Positions 1 through 14,700 of a stretch of DNA of 64,000 nt are shown piece by piece. The stretch covers positions 1,364,001-1,428,000 of the forward strand of contig JAWUZG010000001.1 in assembly GCA_036785705.1 (NCBI GenBank). Reading direction: 5' to 3'. A model generated the notes under the pieces. It saw only the letters and a list, made by a program, of their open reading frames with translations, searched no databases and was not told where the DNA came from. The translations under genes were made by a program, and so were the position numbers. Each line of letters begins with the position of its first letter. Positions within the stretch are counted from its first letter, which is position 1. The stretch is from Acanthornis magna. Lineage: Eukaryota; Chordata; Aves; Passeriformes; Acanthizidae.

Positions 1-930
1 ACAGATTTCAGCTTAGCAAGACTCAGAGAAGTTGCCCAAAAGCAGCCTCTGTCCATGCAAGCATACCCTATATTTGGATGCAAAACACATGGGAGGAATG
101 TGAGGCAATATCTAAGCAGAGGAATCAGCAGATTCTCAGCTCAGCCCCTTCTTGGCCACCATCAAGCCCTCCAAATTCCAAGGAAATCTATGCAGGAAAT
201 AATACAGTGGCTTCACCAGCATTTAAAGGTTTCTCTCATGCCTGTCAGGAAAATATGTGAAAGGCTTATCCAGAAAAAATATAGAAGTAATCAGCACATA
301 AGCCTAGGCCTGGTGTTGCTATGTAAAGACAGTTTGGAAAGGGGCTCAGAGCTGTGTCATCAATATCCCGCTGGATTCTGCATGGAGACGATGATGCAAT
401 GATGCAACTGCAAACAAATCTAATGCTCACAGCTGGTGCCTTGGCTCCCAGTGCATCTGAAATTAAGGGGAATATTTCCCATAGCTTCAAATATTCTGGA
501 GCCAGGTCTGGAGACTCTCCCTGTCTGTTTCTGTCCTCTGTACAAATCATTTTCCTCTGCAGGGATCTCAGGATTAATCCCTCCATTTGCTTAGCTGGAA
601 CATTCCTCCACGTCCCACCACCGTTTCACAGACAAGAATATTAAAGCAAATGCTGGTGGAAGAGACTCTTTCAAAGAGGAGGGGAGAACCCCACTAGATT
701 TACATCGTGCACCAAACAAACCTGCACAAAGATGAATTCCTGCCCCAAACACGGAGGCTGTCTCCAGTCTAAGAGTCCATAGAAACTGGCAGAGTTGGGC
801 TAAATAATCAGCTATTTGAAAAAGAAAAGAAGGTTTTACTCTCATCTCCTCTTTGACAACACCCTTTGTATTGTAAAAATGCTTCAGATAATATATGACA
901 TCACCCTTCAGAGGGACCCTCACTAAAAAT

Positions 931-995
931 CCCATTTTACAGAAAGGAAAACCAAGGCACAGGTTTCTCCTCTAGTAATCATGTCAAGGTCAGAA
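931..995 (+). repeat. MIR/CORE-SINE-like remnant
   Basis: Contains CCATTTTACAGAAAGGAAA, then AAGGCACAG and CATGTCAAGGTCAG, the order found in the core of ancient amniote MIR-type SINEs. Highly diverged; a weak call. Confidence 0.35.
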
Positions 996-3900
996 AGGGA
1001 GAGTTTTCCAAAATTGGGCTTTTCAGCTCTCAATGCCATCAGCCAAACCATCCCACACGTGCAAAGGCAGCAATCACACAGCGGAAAAAAGGACTCTCAG
1101 ATTTATTCTGTGATAACAAGGCTGGCCCACGTATTTGTCCTTCAAACAATGGATCAAAATCAGCAGAAAGTGAAGTGGAGAACCTTCTGTCCTGCGTGTG
1201 AACAGGCCTCCATGCCAAACTGTGCTGAAGGAAATTTGGGCAGGGTGTTAAAGCAAGACCACAACAGCTCCCTGTGTACAGCGTTCCCCCTCTACTCCCA
1301 CAAAGGAGAGAAACAGAGGTGCCTAGAAGCAATGATTTAAAGAAAAACTCCCCAAATCTCATTATCTTGCAGCTCTGATTATAATTAACATTGCTTGACC
1401 TCTCCCATTACAAAACCCCTCTTTTCAGTTTTTTTTTTTTTGCAATTCTGTCAAACTGTACTTTTCTCAGAGGGATTTATTGGGCCCAAATAAGCTCTGC
1501 TGTTTCTGAAAACAAGGCAAGAGGGAAAGTAATCTTGCCTTGGCCTACTTGCAGAGAGGCTGCAACTCACCTCCCTTGTGCTCACAAATTCCTTTTGACA
1601 TTTTTGCCTGTGTTCAGCCAAAAGAAAAGGAAAGGAAAAGCCGAAACAACACAGAAGAGAAGCAGTGTAGTTTGATGTACACAGCATCCCAGCTAAAATT
1701 GCAGAGAGAATCAGGAGGGAACTGAAGCCGACATTCCCAGGAAACCCAGCACTTCCCCACACCCTCACACAGGGGCCAAATGTGGGGCTGGGACCATCCC
1801 TCTCTTCTCTCCTTTCATTTCCTCTTTGCTTTTTCTCTCATTTTTGTCACTCCACGGAGTTTGAGTCAGTTTTTCCCAGGAAAGACTTCTGCCATATTTT
1901 AATGGATATGCACTGACAGCCTGGATTCTGGCATCTGTATCCTGTGCTTGCCTCTGCAACTTAAATTAAAACCCTTTGAATTTATGTCATACACACACAA
2001 ACATATGTACGAGTGTGCGTGTGTGCACATGGTTTTGCTCCAAAACAAACAGAGAGAGGGAGGCCATATGGTTCATTCTCCTGGAGCTTTTATCCCATCC
2101 ACAGGAAAAATAAAGGGTGGGATTCAGCTTTCCCAACTCAGTCATCAGAAAGCTGGGCATCACATCTAATCCTGCTCGAGGCAGGGGAAGTCACCTCCAG
2201 AGAATAATCCATCCCATCTGTTCTGGACAGGTTTTAGGATGGGCTGAGTCAGTGTCTGGAAGTGCCTGTCTCCAGGCATTGCCTTCAAGCAGAGAAGGTG
2301 GGACTCACCTCAAGAACTAATCCTGCCCATCCTGAGCATTCTGATGCTTGCTGCAGCCAAAAGAAGCTGCACTGGCTCTCCACCTCTCCCAGAGTGCTCT
2401 GAATTCCCTGCCTCATACTGTTTCCATCTCTCTTCCCAGTCCAGAAGTACTCCCAGGTATATCCTAAAGACTGCAGTCCTCCTGAGGTGGCAACAACCCT
2501 TTGCTGCCAGCATTCCTCACCCGCAAATGGTTTATGAGAGAGGTGTGACTTCCCTTTGGAGTGCTGGATATGATTCAGGAGCTGGCAGGCAAAACCAGCT
2601 TTCAATGAGGAGAATATCTTGGTAAAAGTGCGCTGCTAGAAATCCTGAAGGATTCGGCCATGGCCAAGCACACTTGGTGCCCAGCCCTCTCTTCCCATCT
2701 CCACCAGACCCCAGGCAAGGGTTTGCAAAGCTCTCTGTGCAGGGAGAGCCTGGCAGCAGCTCCAGTCGGGATTCAGCTGCAGGATTCTCCTCCTGGCCCT
2801 GTAAGGCCACAGCTGGAATTTCTCCTGGCTCCGAGGAGCCAAGGGCTGTGGCTACCGTGGCATTCCCAAAATGTTCTGCTGCCAAGGGGGTCCTTGCACT
2901 TCCACTCCCACCTGGCCCCTGTGAGACATTCCAGTGATAATCCTGCCAAAGAGGCAGAAAATTAACCATGTCTTCCCTGCTGAAGGCCAGGTCATTCCTC
3001 CACAGAACCACCCTGGAACCATGGCACTGCCTCCAGACACCACTGCAGTCTTGGTTGTCACCTCCTCACTGACACCTGGATATGCAACACGGCTGCTGTT
3101 TTTCTGGTTTTTGCTTTCTCTGAGCCCTGCATCATGGCCAAGGTGATCCAGAGCTGTACCCCAGCCCCCAGCAAGAGCAGGAAGAGCAGAACTCCCTCGG
3201 CTACGCTCGAGTTTGGCTGTGATTTGTCACCCTTGTACCCAGCCCTTGGAGTCAGCTCTGACAGACCTCATCTTTCTTAAACACTGGTGGAGCAAAGCAT
3301 GGGAAGATAGACACTCTTACAGGAAAGCTGAGAGCCTTCAGCCCTTTCTTGGGTCAAAGATCTGCCTCAGAGCCATCTGGGATGATGTCAGACCATCTGG
3401 GCACCTTTTAGGAGGAATCTGAGTCCTGGTGACATTTCTCTCACAGTCTCTTGTCTGTTTGGGGAGTGGGATGAGGGTGAAGCCTGGCTACCCTGAGAGC
3501 TGTGCAGCTCGAAGGGAGACAATACGTGGTTGTTAGAGGCTGTGGCACTGCCAGACATCGGCCCTGCTAGGCAGCAAGGGGAGAATTCAAACACCTCATT
3601 AAAATGCATATCCCAAGCCCACGTATTCACACTTTCCATTGCCTTAGGAGCACTTCTCCGTGTTTCATCCGCCCGCCCTCGCAGCAGCTGGGCAGCAGGA
3701 CTTCATCACCAGTGACACAGCCCCTGCCAGCACCAGGGAACCGCCTGGGCTCGGGGTCAGCCGGTCTAGAGAGCACTGCTAGCAGAGAGAAAAGCATTCC
3801 CAACCAAAGCCTTTGGAAAACCCAGCCCCTCAGCTGGAGGAGAGGCACGAGAGCAGCCTGCGGAGAGAGGACCTGGGACCACCTGGGTCTGTGTGCTCTA

Positions 3901-6196
3901 AGATCCCTCTACTAGAAGACAAAATTTTTTCAGTGTTTGTCCTTCCAGATCCCTTGTGAAAAACCACATTTGACAAGGAAGGAGCTAAGGCACACGATGT
4001 AAGCTCAGAGTGAATTAGGAGCCCATAGCTCTGCCCAGGAACGTGTCTGAGATTGCAACAGTGCAGAGAAGGGCTCAGAAATGAGATCTCCCACAGCAAG
4101 AAGGGAAAAGTACAAGTGAATATGTTGTTTGGCAAAAGATTGCAAGGAAATACAGGGACAAAAACCAAAAGAGCTCCTTCCTCCCCTTCAACATCCTCTG
4201 TGTTTTGGTTCTGCTCTTTCCCTTTCCCAACCGATAAAAAGGCCCAGAGTTGGGTTTTCCAAACAACAACAGCCACAGCTCATCAATCTCCCCGTGGTCT
4301 GTCAGAAGGATTAATTAATAGTGTGACTTAAGGGAAGGCTGGCATCAAAGTCACACCTGAGATGGTGCTGACCTGGTCAGACAAGGACTTGGTTTGGGTC
4401 CAGAGCCAAGGGGAAAGCAGTGGGAGCACCACGGCCACATTATAGGGCAGAGGCACAGAGAGAACCAAAGTTTGGGCAGCGTTGTTCCTGCTGAGGTTTG
4501 AAGCCACATCTTGTGAGTTTTGTTTTCCTCCGTGTCCCAATGTCCTTTCCGCCCACGTAATGCTGGTCACGTGTCAGCTGCCAGCAACAGGGACTCTGTA
4601 CCAAAAACAAGGTTTAACCCAGAAGTGCATCCTTGGATTGTTTTACCTTCCTTCATCCCACTCTCGCAGAGGACAATTGGCCCTTTTTGCCTCCACAGGG
4701 AATGTCCTGCAACCGAGGGACTGCTGCTGCCCCTCTCCCTGTCAATGTAGCTTTGTGCTTTCTTCCTGGCAGGCACGAATGGCGTAACCAAGGAAAACTC
4801 CTTCGCAATTCTGGACAACAAGAATTCTGTTCTGTGCTGACACAGGCCTGTGATGGGAGGGAGTTTGAATGTAGAGCTCTGGACAATAAAGGTCTGTCTC
4901 GAGTCTGTGGTCCAATCTCTCCCTCCTGAACATCCCAGATCCCTTGCTGGTCACTTGAACATTGTTGACTCCCTATATGGCCTTAAAAAAAGTTGCTTTG
5001 TAATTTCCCAGTCTGAAAAATAACAATCGTTTAGAACAAATGTTTGCTCCTATTGTGTTGTCTGAAAAAGATTTTCCACTTAACATTGAGTAAAACACTT
5101 AGCTCCACATCCACCCAGGACACTCAAGCACTGAATTTCTGCTCAGTGGATGATAAAACTGTCTTCAAGGATGTGATCATTTGGGATATCTCATTCTTCT
5201 GGCACCCAACAGCATGGTAAGGGTAAATACATGAAAAACAGATCTGATGAACAAAAGTTGATCTGATTTTTCAGGAACTGGAGCTCCACAAGCCCGTAGG
5301 GCAGAGCAGATGCTTAGTCTTTGCAATCCCACTACAGCCCTGAGGATGTGAATAAATGCCAGCACGAAGATTTAAGGAGGCAAGTCCTAATCAGCACCAG
5401 GCATCATCACTTGAAGCCCTTGTCCACAGTGCAGAATGGATTACAGTTGGAGCAGTAAACAATTCTGTACAATAAATAAGGCAAAGGGAAAAGCTTAAGG
5501 GCTGCCCCACAGTGCTATACTGAAATAACCCGACTGGAAACAACAGGGCTGCACGGGCAGACAGCCAGACTGACACAGCAGTGTCTGAAGGCCACATTCT
5601 TCTCTTGTGCTTAGCTCATTTTAAGTGGAATCAGATCCCATAACATGCCCATTGGACAGTCAACCCCCCACCCTGTCAGCATGACAAAAATATTCCATGG
5701 AGTTAGCAGCAAAAAGGTCAGCACCGAGGCAAAAATGCCCCATGCCCTCAATGCAGAGCTTGACATCTCTCTGCCCATCCTCAGAAGATGGAGTTCATCC
5801 CAGGGAATGAAAACTGTTCCAATGACTGGGGACTGCCGTTCTCTGTCACACAGATCAGCCCGGACACAGTGCTGGGAAGAGCTGACCTGCCCAGGAACTG
5901 TTCACAGCACATCCTCTCAATTTCAGCAATCATCAGCTGCTGTGTTACACAGCAGGAATTGAGCTGAGACACAGATCACTGTGCTCTTCACATTGATTAC
6001 CTTCATCCTTAATCACGTAGCCCCTCTCACTGAGAGGGTATCTCAGCAGCCAGAAGCCTGCCAGCCTGGAAGCTTTCTAGCCCCTATTTAGGACATCCTA
6101 TCCATGGGTGTCACCTGCCAGAGACATGTGCTGCTCCTCCCCATTTTCATTTATTTTTACAGGACATGTGGTAGGGACTTTACAAAAGGCTCCGAG

Positions 6197-6462
6197 TGAT
6201 AGGACAAGAGGGAACAGCTTTAAAGTAAAAGAGTAGAGATTTAGATTAGATATTGGGAAGAAAGTCTTCTCTGTGAGGGTGGTGAGGCCCTGGCACAGAT
6301 TGCTCAGAGAAGATGTGGCTGCCCCATCCCTGGAAGTGTTCAAGGCCAGTTTGGATGGACCAGGAGAAATCTGGGATAGTGGAAGGTGTCCCTGTTCATG
6401 GCAGGGGGTTGGATGATCTTTAAGGTCCTTTCCAATCCAAACCATTCTAGGACTCTCTGTTA
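6197..6462 (+). repeat. CR1 LINE fragment (3' end)
   Basis: Shows the CR1 3' region in sense order: TTAGATTAGATATTGGGAAG, TGGCTGCCCCATCCCTGGAA, GGAAGGTGTCCCTG, GGTTGGATGATCTTTAAGG, and TTCCAATCCAAACCATTCTA at the end. Confidence 0.85.
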
Positions 6463-7364
6463 CCTGGTGAGTGAGGGATGGTGACAATGGTTTGTTGGTT
6501 GGAGCAAGGACCCAGCCCTTTTGCTCAAGGTTAACAAATAAAGCAAGGGCACTAATCAGTTCCTTAGAAAAGCAAACTTGCCAATCTTCCCACCTGCCAC
6601 AGGGCACTGCCTCCCAGTCCTCCAACACCTGCTCCCATCCCATTTTCCCCATTCCCAAACCCTCTCAGCATCTCCAGCTCCAGGACCGCCACTCCCTCCT
6701 GCACATCTCTGCCTCCAACCCTTCCCCTCCCCACTTCCACCCTAAGCCTCAGGCACAAGAAGAAGCCAATTCTTTGCCCAAAACTCTGCAGAGAAGAGAG
6801 CAGATGTTTTGGAGAAAATGATGTCACTGCGCCAGGGGTAACCATCCAAGCAAAAGCTCTCTCCTCATGACACAGCATCGCATCCCTCCTTCCTAAGGGA
6901 CCTCAAATTACATGATCTGCACCTCAGAGCTGCCTGGGAACACTGTTTGATGACAGAAATATAACCTGGAAGACCTCACTCCAGCAGGCTTCCACAAAAG
7001 GTGCCACAAGCACTTCTGAGCTTCAGCTGCTCTCCACAGCCAGAAACAAATGGTCCCAATTGAGCAACGTGTAGGACGCGCCCTGATTTAGGGTGAAGGG
7101 GTATTCACTTGGAAATAGAAGTGTTGCTGCACACAGTGCTAACCTAATAACTTCAGTCTTGGCAGAGACCTGGTGTGTTTTAGACTTGGGGGATCTTTGC
7201 GCAGCCACAGGGCCAGACATGGGTTTGCCAGCTAAGGAGACAAGACTCTGCAAAGAGACAAGCACAGGCAAAGAAAATAGCCTACCTAAACTCACATAAC
7301 AGATCCATGGTGAAAACACACATAGAAGCCAGGTCTGGCTTCCAGGTGTTGCTCCAGCAACTGG

Positions 7365-7380
7365 AAAAAAAAAAAAAAAA
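7365..7380 (+). repeat. Poly(A) tract
   Basis: Sixteen consecutive A residues with no recognisable retroposon body directly upstream. Confidence 0.7.
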
Positions 7381-9566
7381 CAACCCTAATTCCAGTTTGG
7401 AAAGGACTACTAAAGAAAGATCTTTCACTTCACTGACTTTCATGCATTTGCCAGAGCTTTGAGGATACCAAGAGACTTTAAAGGCTCTGCCCAGCCCCAG
7501 CTGGGGCCTCCACCCACTCTGCTGCCCATTTGAGCTCCAGCCTGGGCCCTAATCCCAGCCTCAGACCTAGAGCTGTGCTGTCTGTAGCTCTGGTACAGCT
7601 GTGCCTGGCCATAAACCTCCATGACCCAAACCCAGGGACTGACTTCCCAGCTTGATTAACCACTTCCATTTCACTGCAGCCTTGTCTGGTGGTCACTGGG
7701 CTGTGTCTGGCACACCAGCAGCACCAGTTTTCAGTTCATCCATTGATGAACTCCATGATGGTCCAATTGAAACCTTTGGGAGAGCTCTCAGTGTCTCCAT
7801 GGGCTTTCAGTCCAAGGTTCAGCAGCATTTCCGTGCCAAATTTAGCCCTCACCTTTGCATCCTATTTACTCTGAACCCAAATAAAGGACTTACACTTTAC
7901 AGGTGGCCTGGGATCTTCCTGGGAAATTCTGTCCTTGCTTCTACTGCTTCAGCATGAAACAAAATTGGCTGTCAGTCCTGAGACCAGAAGCAAATGCTCC
8001 ATGTCCTAAATACCTGAGGGCATTTTTCTCTGGAGGTTATTCGTTTCTCTGTATCGCCATCATTATTTAATAGTTTTAGGCTTAGGCAGATTATTTTCCT
8101 TCATGACAAGTACTTCCATTTCTCTTGGAAGTTGTGCAAATAAAACCTGCATGGATCTGATGTCTTATTTACTGAGGTAGTTCCCATATCCCATATTCAC
8201 ACCTCCAGACAGGACAGAGATAACACTGCTGTGATGTATTCCTGAGCAGGAGGCAGTTGCATGGAGTTGTTGGTGCTGCAGACAGCTCTTCTGCATTCTC
8301 TCAGGTTGTTTCTTTCCAACAGAAGTGGAAAACCTGACAAAACTTTCCTCGTCACAGTAGCTTTAAACACTCTAAAGGCTGTAATTAGAATTAGCATTTT
8401 TTCCAAAGTTCCCTGGCGATTTAAGGCTGTTCTCCTGGGCAGCAGCTGTTATTTGCACTAACAGTGAACAGGCTCACAGCCACTTCTGCAGCAACTAGCA
8501 GAAGTCAGAGGAGTTTAGAAGGAGAACACTGAGTGTTCAGGTGTTTGTCTGCACCCTCACCACCCTGAAACTCATCTGTGGTGAGGCACAGAGGTTGAGG
8601 GGTTGGGTACATAAGACCCTTAGACCCTCAGAAGGACTCCAGCAGTGACCCAAGGGTACCACAGTGTCCCTTGGACAGGCACAGGCAAATAAACCGAAGC
8701 ACTTGCAAATGCCCAGCAGGTCCCAGTTTCAGCTGGGCTCCTGCTGGAGCAATTAACCTCAGAGAAAATTACAGTCTGGCACACCACCATTGACAAGTTG
8801 CCAGGCTCGCGGTGGAGCCAACTGCTTAACTGAGTGTGTGGCATTTATTGCCTGTGGGAAAGGTAAGGTGAAATGAATCCGTGGTTGAAACAACTCTATT
8901 TTACTATAAATCTGCAAAATACCTGCAGATTCATCCTCTTGGGGGCAGATTCACAGCTTGGAAAGTGCTTGTTTTATACCAAGGGTCCTTTTTCACCATG
9001 TTTAGTGAAGCTGGGCACAGTCATGTTAATCACAAGGTGGTGAACCGATAACTCTCCCCTCTTTCTCCTGGTTATATCAATGTAAAACTGCTATGTCCCC
9101 TTCTACCTGGCCAAAGGTACCAGAAAATCAGCAGGGCAGATGGCTCAAGGGGCAAATCATTTTGCTTCTCAGTAAACCCTGCAGATATAACCTGTTCCCC
9201 AGGCTCTCCTGGCTCTTAAAAGCAGCTATTGCACACAGAACTTGCTGTCTCTTTGCAAACAAAGTTCATGAGGATAAAAACTACATTTTCCTTGCCAGTG
9301 GGACAGCGGTAATGATGTGCAAAACCTTGAGCACATGAAGAATTTTTTATCGTAATGTTCAAGAATTTTCTCTTCCTGAACTTTATTCTCCCTGCCAGTG
9401 CTAAAAGGAGACTGTAGCAAAGGCTCAGTGGAGTTTGGCTTCTGCAACACACCCGAGTCTGCTGGACATCACCGGAGCTCAGAGGCTGTGAAAACCGAGG
9501 AGAAATACCTTCCCCTCAAAGCTAATACATCTCCTATTGATGTGAGTGGAATGTCTCAAGGGACTG

Positions 9567-9710
9567 AATCACTGAACCACAGAATTGTTAAGGCTGGAAA
9601 AGACCTCTAAGATCATCAAGTCCAATCATTAACCCAGCACCACTGTGTTCACCACTAAACCATACCCCAAATGCCAAATCCACACACTTTTTGAACACCT
9701 CCAATGATTT
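9567..9710 (-). repeat. CR1 LINE fragment (3' end)
   Basis: Antisense CR1: ACAGAATTGTTAAGGCTGGA, AAGATCATCAAGTCCAA, TTAACCCAGCACCACTGTG and CCAAATGCCAAATCCACACA in the order expected for the reverse complement of the CR1 tail. Confidence 0.85.
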
Positions 9711-11660
9711 AATTGAAGCTGATCAACCTCACTGTATGTGTTTGAACCTAGACATCTTGCTGCTTCAAAGTCTGAGGTATCTTAGGAAGAAAGGGATGGC
9801 ACAAACAGATAGAAATTCACGTTTGGAAAAGGAAAACCTTGGGAGAGGAAAAGATAAATGACTCACAATTGGGTTGTGGGAACTGCAGGATGCATGGAAA
9901 TCCTGACCTGCTTCAGTCACTTTGCCATTATCTTCATGAAGGGAGGTGACTGAAGAGAACAAAATCTGCCCCAGTTAGTACAGAAAGAGGTGCACAACTG
10001 ATGTTTCCATCCTTGCCTACACAACCCTGAAAACTGTCCTTTGCCACAGTCCCTGCAGCTGACCTGCAAGGGCACTCTTTGCAATTGCTGACTGTATTTT
10101 TAGCAGACCTTGCATGTGACTCAGTAGAGAGAAATGAGGGAAGACAGTCCCGTGGGATTTCCCAGCTCTCTACACACCACCACAGATCACCACAGCTGTG
10201 AGAGTCCAAGAGAAAAGACAAAAAGGAGACATTTCCTCTGCTCAGATGTATCCTTCCACCAGGGAATCTGTCTGTAGTTTATTAAACATCTTAATGACAT
10301 CAACAACTGGGTAAAAAGGACACAGAGCAGACATGGCTGTAATTGGTCACACTTTCCTAGAGTACCAAGAGAGGTTTATTTTTCAGCCAGTCCTAGATTT
10401 TGGTCTTCTCTTGAATAATCTATGTGGGGTTTTTATGATTTAGATCGTGACTCCATAAACTTTTATTTTTTTGGAGCAGCTGGAATCAAAGGAAGTGCTT
10501 CCATCACACAGAACTCCTCCATAACATACCAGTGGTCCTCCATAAAAAGAATATACTGACATAGCAGGCAAAAAGTTGGGTTCAACCTCAACAAAGGTTC
10601 TGGATAGACATTTCTGTCACTTCAGGCTCAAGAGGAACCTCTCTGTAGCTAATTCTCCTGGGATCCATGCATGTTTAGCAGCAGGAGCTGCCTAGGCCAT
10701 GGAGTAAACCTTCAGGGGTTAATGGCTGTGTTGTTTCTAGTAGGTGTAATGAAAAGAAACACTACTCAGGAGGAGAATAAAAGCTTTCATAGTGCAGGGT
10801 TAATCTGCTGGCTACTTGTGCAGCTCACAACAGCACCAAAGCTCTATGGAGAGTTAATCTCCCTGGTTCAGCACTTGGTCACTGACTGTCTGCTCCCAGC
10901 ATGCAGGACTGGGAGCATTTGTGCCAGAACTGTATATTCTGAGACACAGGATGCACATTTTTCATCAGGAGGATAATAGAAAGCCAAGAGCCAGGTTCTG
11001 TCCACAGAAATTTGTACAGATTCAAAGGCACCTTGATTTGAAACCTCATTCAGCAAAGGACTAGAAAAGTTTGTTAGTAGCACTTTTGATGAGAGTGTCT
11101 TCTTCTTCCCCAGTCACTGGGGAAGATAGTTAGGATCCATAGAATCCATATTCCATTTATATTTGGTGTGCCCTTCAGCTTGGCATGGTGGATCACATTA
11201 AGGTCTGTGCCCTGGAAAAATGTCTGAGATTTGTTCTGAAAGACTCAGATTCCCAAAAAGGAAAAACTGACTTTTCTTCCAGCAGAACCTCTTGAGTTAT
11301 ACACCACTGAGTGTTTTGCCAAGGTAATTTACAGGCAGTAGAATCTTCACTTTTCCCTAATCTGCCTCTTTTCAAGCCACTCAGAACAGAACTGCCCAGG
11401 ACAATACTATGCTCAGTTTTGGCAGCCCTGATCTTTACAGAGTGATAAATCCTTCCACATTTCTTGCTCTCATCCCATTCCCACCAACACGGCCATTTCT
11501 CATTGCAGGTAAATCATCTCACCTTGAGGTGTCTTCAGAGCCACCTCTCACCCCAGACACAGCAGAAGACATTTTGGAGAAGAAAAACGGAGAGACAGAG
11601 TCTGACCCAAGCTTTGCCACCTCAGAGCCGAGCAGTCCACCACAAACACGAGGAGCTCAC

Positions 11661-11777
11661 CTGTTTGAGCTTCGTCCCCACCATGGAGGCGCTGCTGTCG
11701 AGCACAAACACGACGTTCTTTGGCAACGGAGGAAGGTCTGTGGGGGCGAAGTAGTGCACGAAATACCCATTGAGGAT
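11661..11777 (-). CDS. ITIH5: ITIH5 coding exon 7 (VWA domain, MIDAS)
   Basis: Encodes [29 protein letters not shown] and [13 protein letters not shown] is the metal-ion-dependent adhesion site of a VWA domain. The exon is 117 nt and phase 0 on both sides, exactly like ITIH2 exon 9, its paralogous counterpart. Acceptor CCACAG, donor GTGAGC. It is the last ITIH5 exon found before the window edge. Confidence 0.95.
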
Positions 11778-14700
11778 CTGTGGAGGAGCAAGGGAGTCAG
11801 GAATCAAAGACAGATCGTGATGCAATGTGCCACACACATTATTATGGGATATTCGGATGCTTTCAGTGACTCTGTGGAGGATATGAATTCTGGAGGATAT
11901 GAATGCTCCTTGGTATCCCTCTTAATCCTGGTCCCTTGTTTATCCAGACCAGATGAACTAACTCTCCACATCTCCTTCCATGGCTGACATCGGGGATTCC
12001 TTCCAAATTCAGCAAAGATGTAACACATGTACCCATAGATCAGAACCACAACTGCACTTGAGGAACTGGCCTTACATCCAGATATGCACAGCCAGTGTAC
12101 TGAGAAACTGAAAAGCAGACCCAAAAAAGGAGCTCAATGAAGGAGGGCTTTAAGTCCATCTTGTGGCTGCCAATTGTCCGGGTTTGTTTTGGAAAATTCT
12201 AATGAGATGTAGAAGTAGCCTTCACTTGGAAAGCATTTTCTAGGAATTTGGAGCGTGCAAAACAATTGAACCATCTCGGGTACAGTTAATAAAACAGAAA
12301 AGGTGAATCATGTGCACAGTACCTGAACATCCCCAACACTCAGCTCCCTGTTGACATCATATCTAACTATGAAGTCTCCCAAAATTCCGTTTCGGGCGAT
12401 TCTGGTTTGCTGAACAACGCTGGGATTGAATGTAACCTTAGCTAAGGTTTTGGTGTGCCCAATGACAGTAGAGGGAGGAGGAGACACATCACCTGTTGAG
12501 ATAAAACCACAATATTACAGATTTTTCCCATTGCTTACAGATGTCAGAGCACAGCACAGGTGGTATTGCCATGGAGCCAGGTCAGTCAGCACAGGGACTT
12601 TCTGAGATTGAAAATTCAGCTCTCCAGTGATAAAATGAGAACCTAGTAATCACTCCCATCTAATTCTAAATTAGAACCCATATTGCAATGCCATCAGTGA
12701 TATAAATGTTGGCACAAAATTCCTGTTCTCAATCCTGTTTGGCCAAACACACCTCAGACATGTCCATGTTGTTCATTCCAGCCAGCCCTAGACATCCAGA
12801 ATCCAGATCCCACACCTGAGATCCTGCCAGTCGACTCTAGTATGATTCATTTGACCTATTTAAACACTTTTTCCAGGATTAGATGAATCACACTGTAAAT
12901 TTTTCATTACTGATTATGAAGAATTCTTGAGGTGGCATGTTCAGAGGCACTGCAGGCATGTGAGGTGGGATTGATCTGAGTGATTGATCCCTTGATCTGA
13001 CAAGTGTCTTATGTGTAATGTCTACATTTTAACAAGTCACCTTAACTGCCTTTATGTTCAGCAGAAGTTATCATTATGGTCACTGCAATTTCAGTCTAAT
13101 TCAGACAAAATCCAACGCTGCCAGTGCAGTCACACAAACTGCATCCCTAAGATGTAACTCATCCTAAACTCCGAACACCCTTCCCGAATCAATGAAGAGG
13201 GATGTGCCTGGCAGAGAGCACCTCAGAGAAAGGCAATAATTTAGGTCTGAATCACCCTGCAGGAAACTCTCCTTGTGCTGTTACTCTGCTCATTCTCTGA
13301 AGCTGAGGGATGTGGAAGTTCCCTGCTGCCTCTCTATGGAAATAAAATCCCACCTTACCCTCTTTTGGTTTGCCAGCTGCTCATTCCCACTGAACTCCAT
13401 CAGGACCCTTACCTGAGACTGACCAAAGGTCAGAGCTGACCCCTGAACTTCTCCAGATTTTGAGGGCTTTCCCCTTATCCTAACTAGCTGTCGAAAACAC
13501 CAAAATAGATTCTCAACTCAAGTTGTTCTTGGGTGTTTCAGCTCTTGCAGTAACTATTCCAACACTCCTCTGAGACACAGAAGTTCTGTTAGGTCTGCTC
13601 CTGGGCTGATTAGAATTGATAGGAATCAGCTGCTTAATTATATTCTGAGGGGAAATCTCAACTCTTTGCCAAAAATGCCCAAGAAATCTGTGGTATGGCA
13701 GGGAAAATAGGGGATGAGAGATGTTCAGTTCAGGTGTTCACAATGCAAATACCTACATCTAAGCTTATTTTCTGGCTCCACTATGCAAGTGGAGATCAGG
13801 TCAAGAGTGTCAGAGATTAGGGTATGATATATCTGGCCAGACAGACATCTATTTTAGGATAATTTTAATTAACAATAAATTAAAAATACTGACCTCGATG
13901 ACAACGTGCAGGTGGTCTGGGAGAGCTCTGCCCCAGGGGTTCCTATAACTCTGTTTATGTAAAGAGCAGTGGCACTTCACCTTTGCAAAGGGCTTTGAGC
14001 AGCATTAGGGAAAGGCAATGTGACATCTGATGCAGCATTGAGCACAACCTCACAGCCAGACCCCACAGTGAATTACAAAACCAGAAATATGTGATTATGT
14101 CCATTTAACAAGTAGGAAAATGGAGGCACGGAGTGGTTCCCTAACTTACCTGACTTCCCAGAGGTCAAAGTCCATAGAAATGCCAGGATTAGGATTCTCA
14201 CGGGTTTATGAAATGATTAGCCAAATCTGTGCCTTTTATTATGAAGTGCTACTTACAATCTAGGTTCCTCTAGCCAAAGGAATGACAGTAAGGTTCCTAA
14301 ATCAATAGCACCCTAGGACATTGCTTTCATGATGATTTAACTCCACTTTTACAGCTGTCCTGTGAGTGCATTTGAGAAGACAAGGCACAAGACTGTTCTA
14401 CTGAGAAAGGGGAGGGTTTTATCATAGGCCCAACTTTTACACAAGTAAATTATAGTTAGAGCACCTGGACTGTGAAACAAACTCCTCAGCAAAGGCCTTG
14501 TCCAAAGAGACTGAGTGACAGATAACACTCAATTTCAGTAAAATCAAGAACTGACTCTGCATCACAACTTCTCATACTATGCCAACTCCAATCCATCCAT
14601 CCTGGTGGAAACAGAGAGAGGTCCCAGCCAATACACCTAAATCACATAAGGACATTAGTGTTGGATCTTACAGGGGGCTTGTAAAATGATTACCCAGAGC

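Larger units (their letters stand above)
1..11660 (-). other. ITIH5: ITIH5 intron 7 (partial, runs off the window)
   Basis: At least 11.6 kb. I looked for the downstream VWA exons (motifs such as TDINGAL, TDGKPTVG, FPNYFNGSE) on the minus strand and saw none. It contains two CR1 fragments, a MIR-like remnant, an A tract and short open frames without recognisable homology. The stretch 2,200-3,250 is more GC-rich than its surroundings, and an open minus-strand frame of 159 codons there (2532-3011) is of unknown meaning. Confidence 0.75.

Noticed and set aside
2532..3011. 159-codon minus-strand frame in ITIH5 intron 7
   Set aside because: It lies in a GC-rich patch, matches no ITIH5 segment and has overlapping open frames on both strands.
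12177..12210. TGTCCGGGTTTG, which resembles the start of some bird LTRs
   Set aside because: No matching right end, poly(A) signal or target duplication found.
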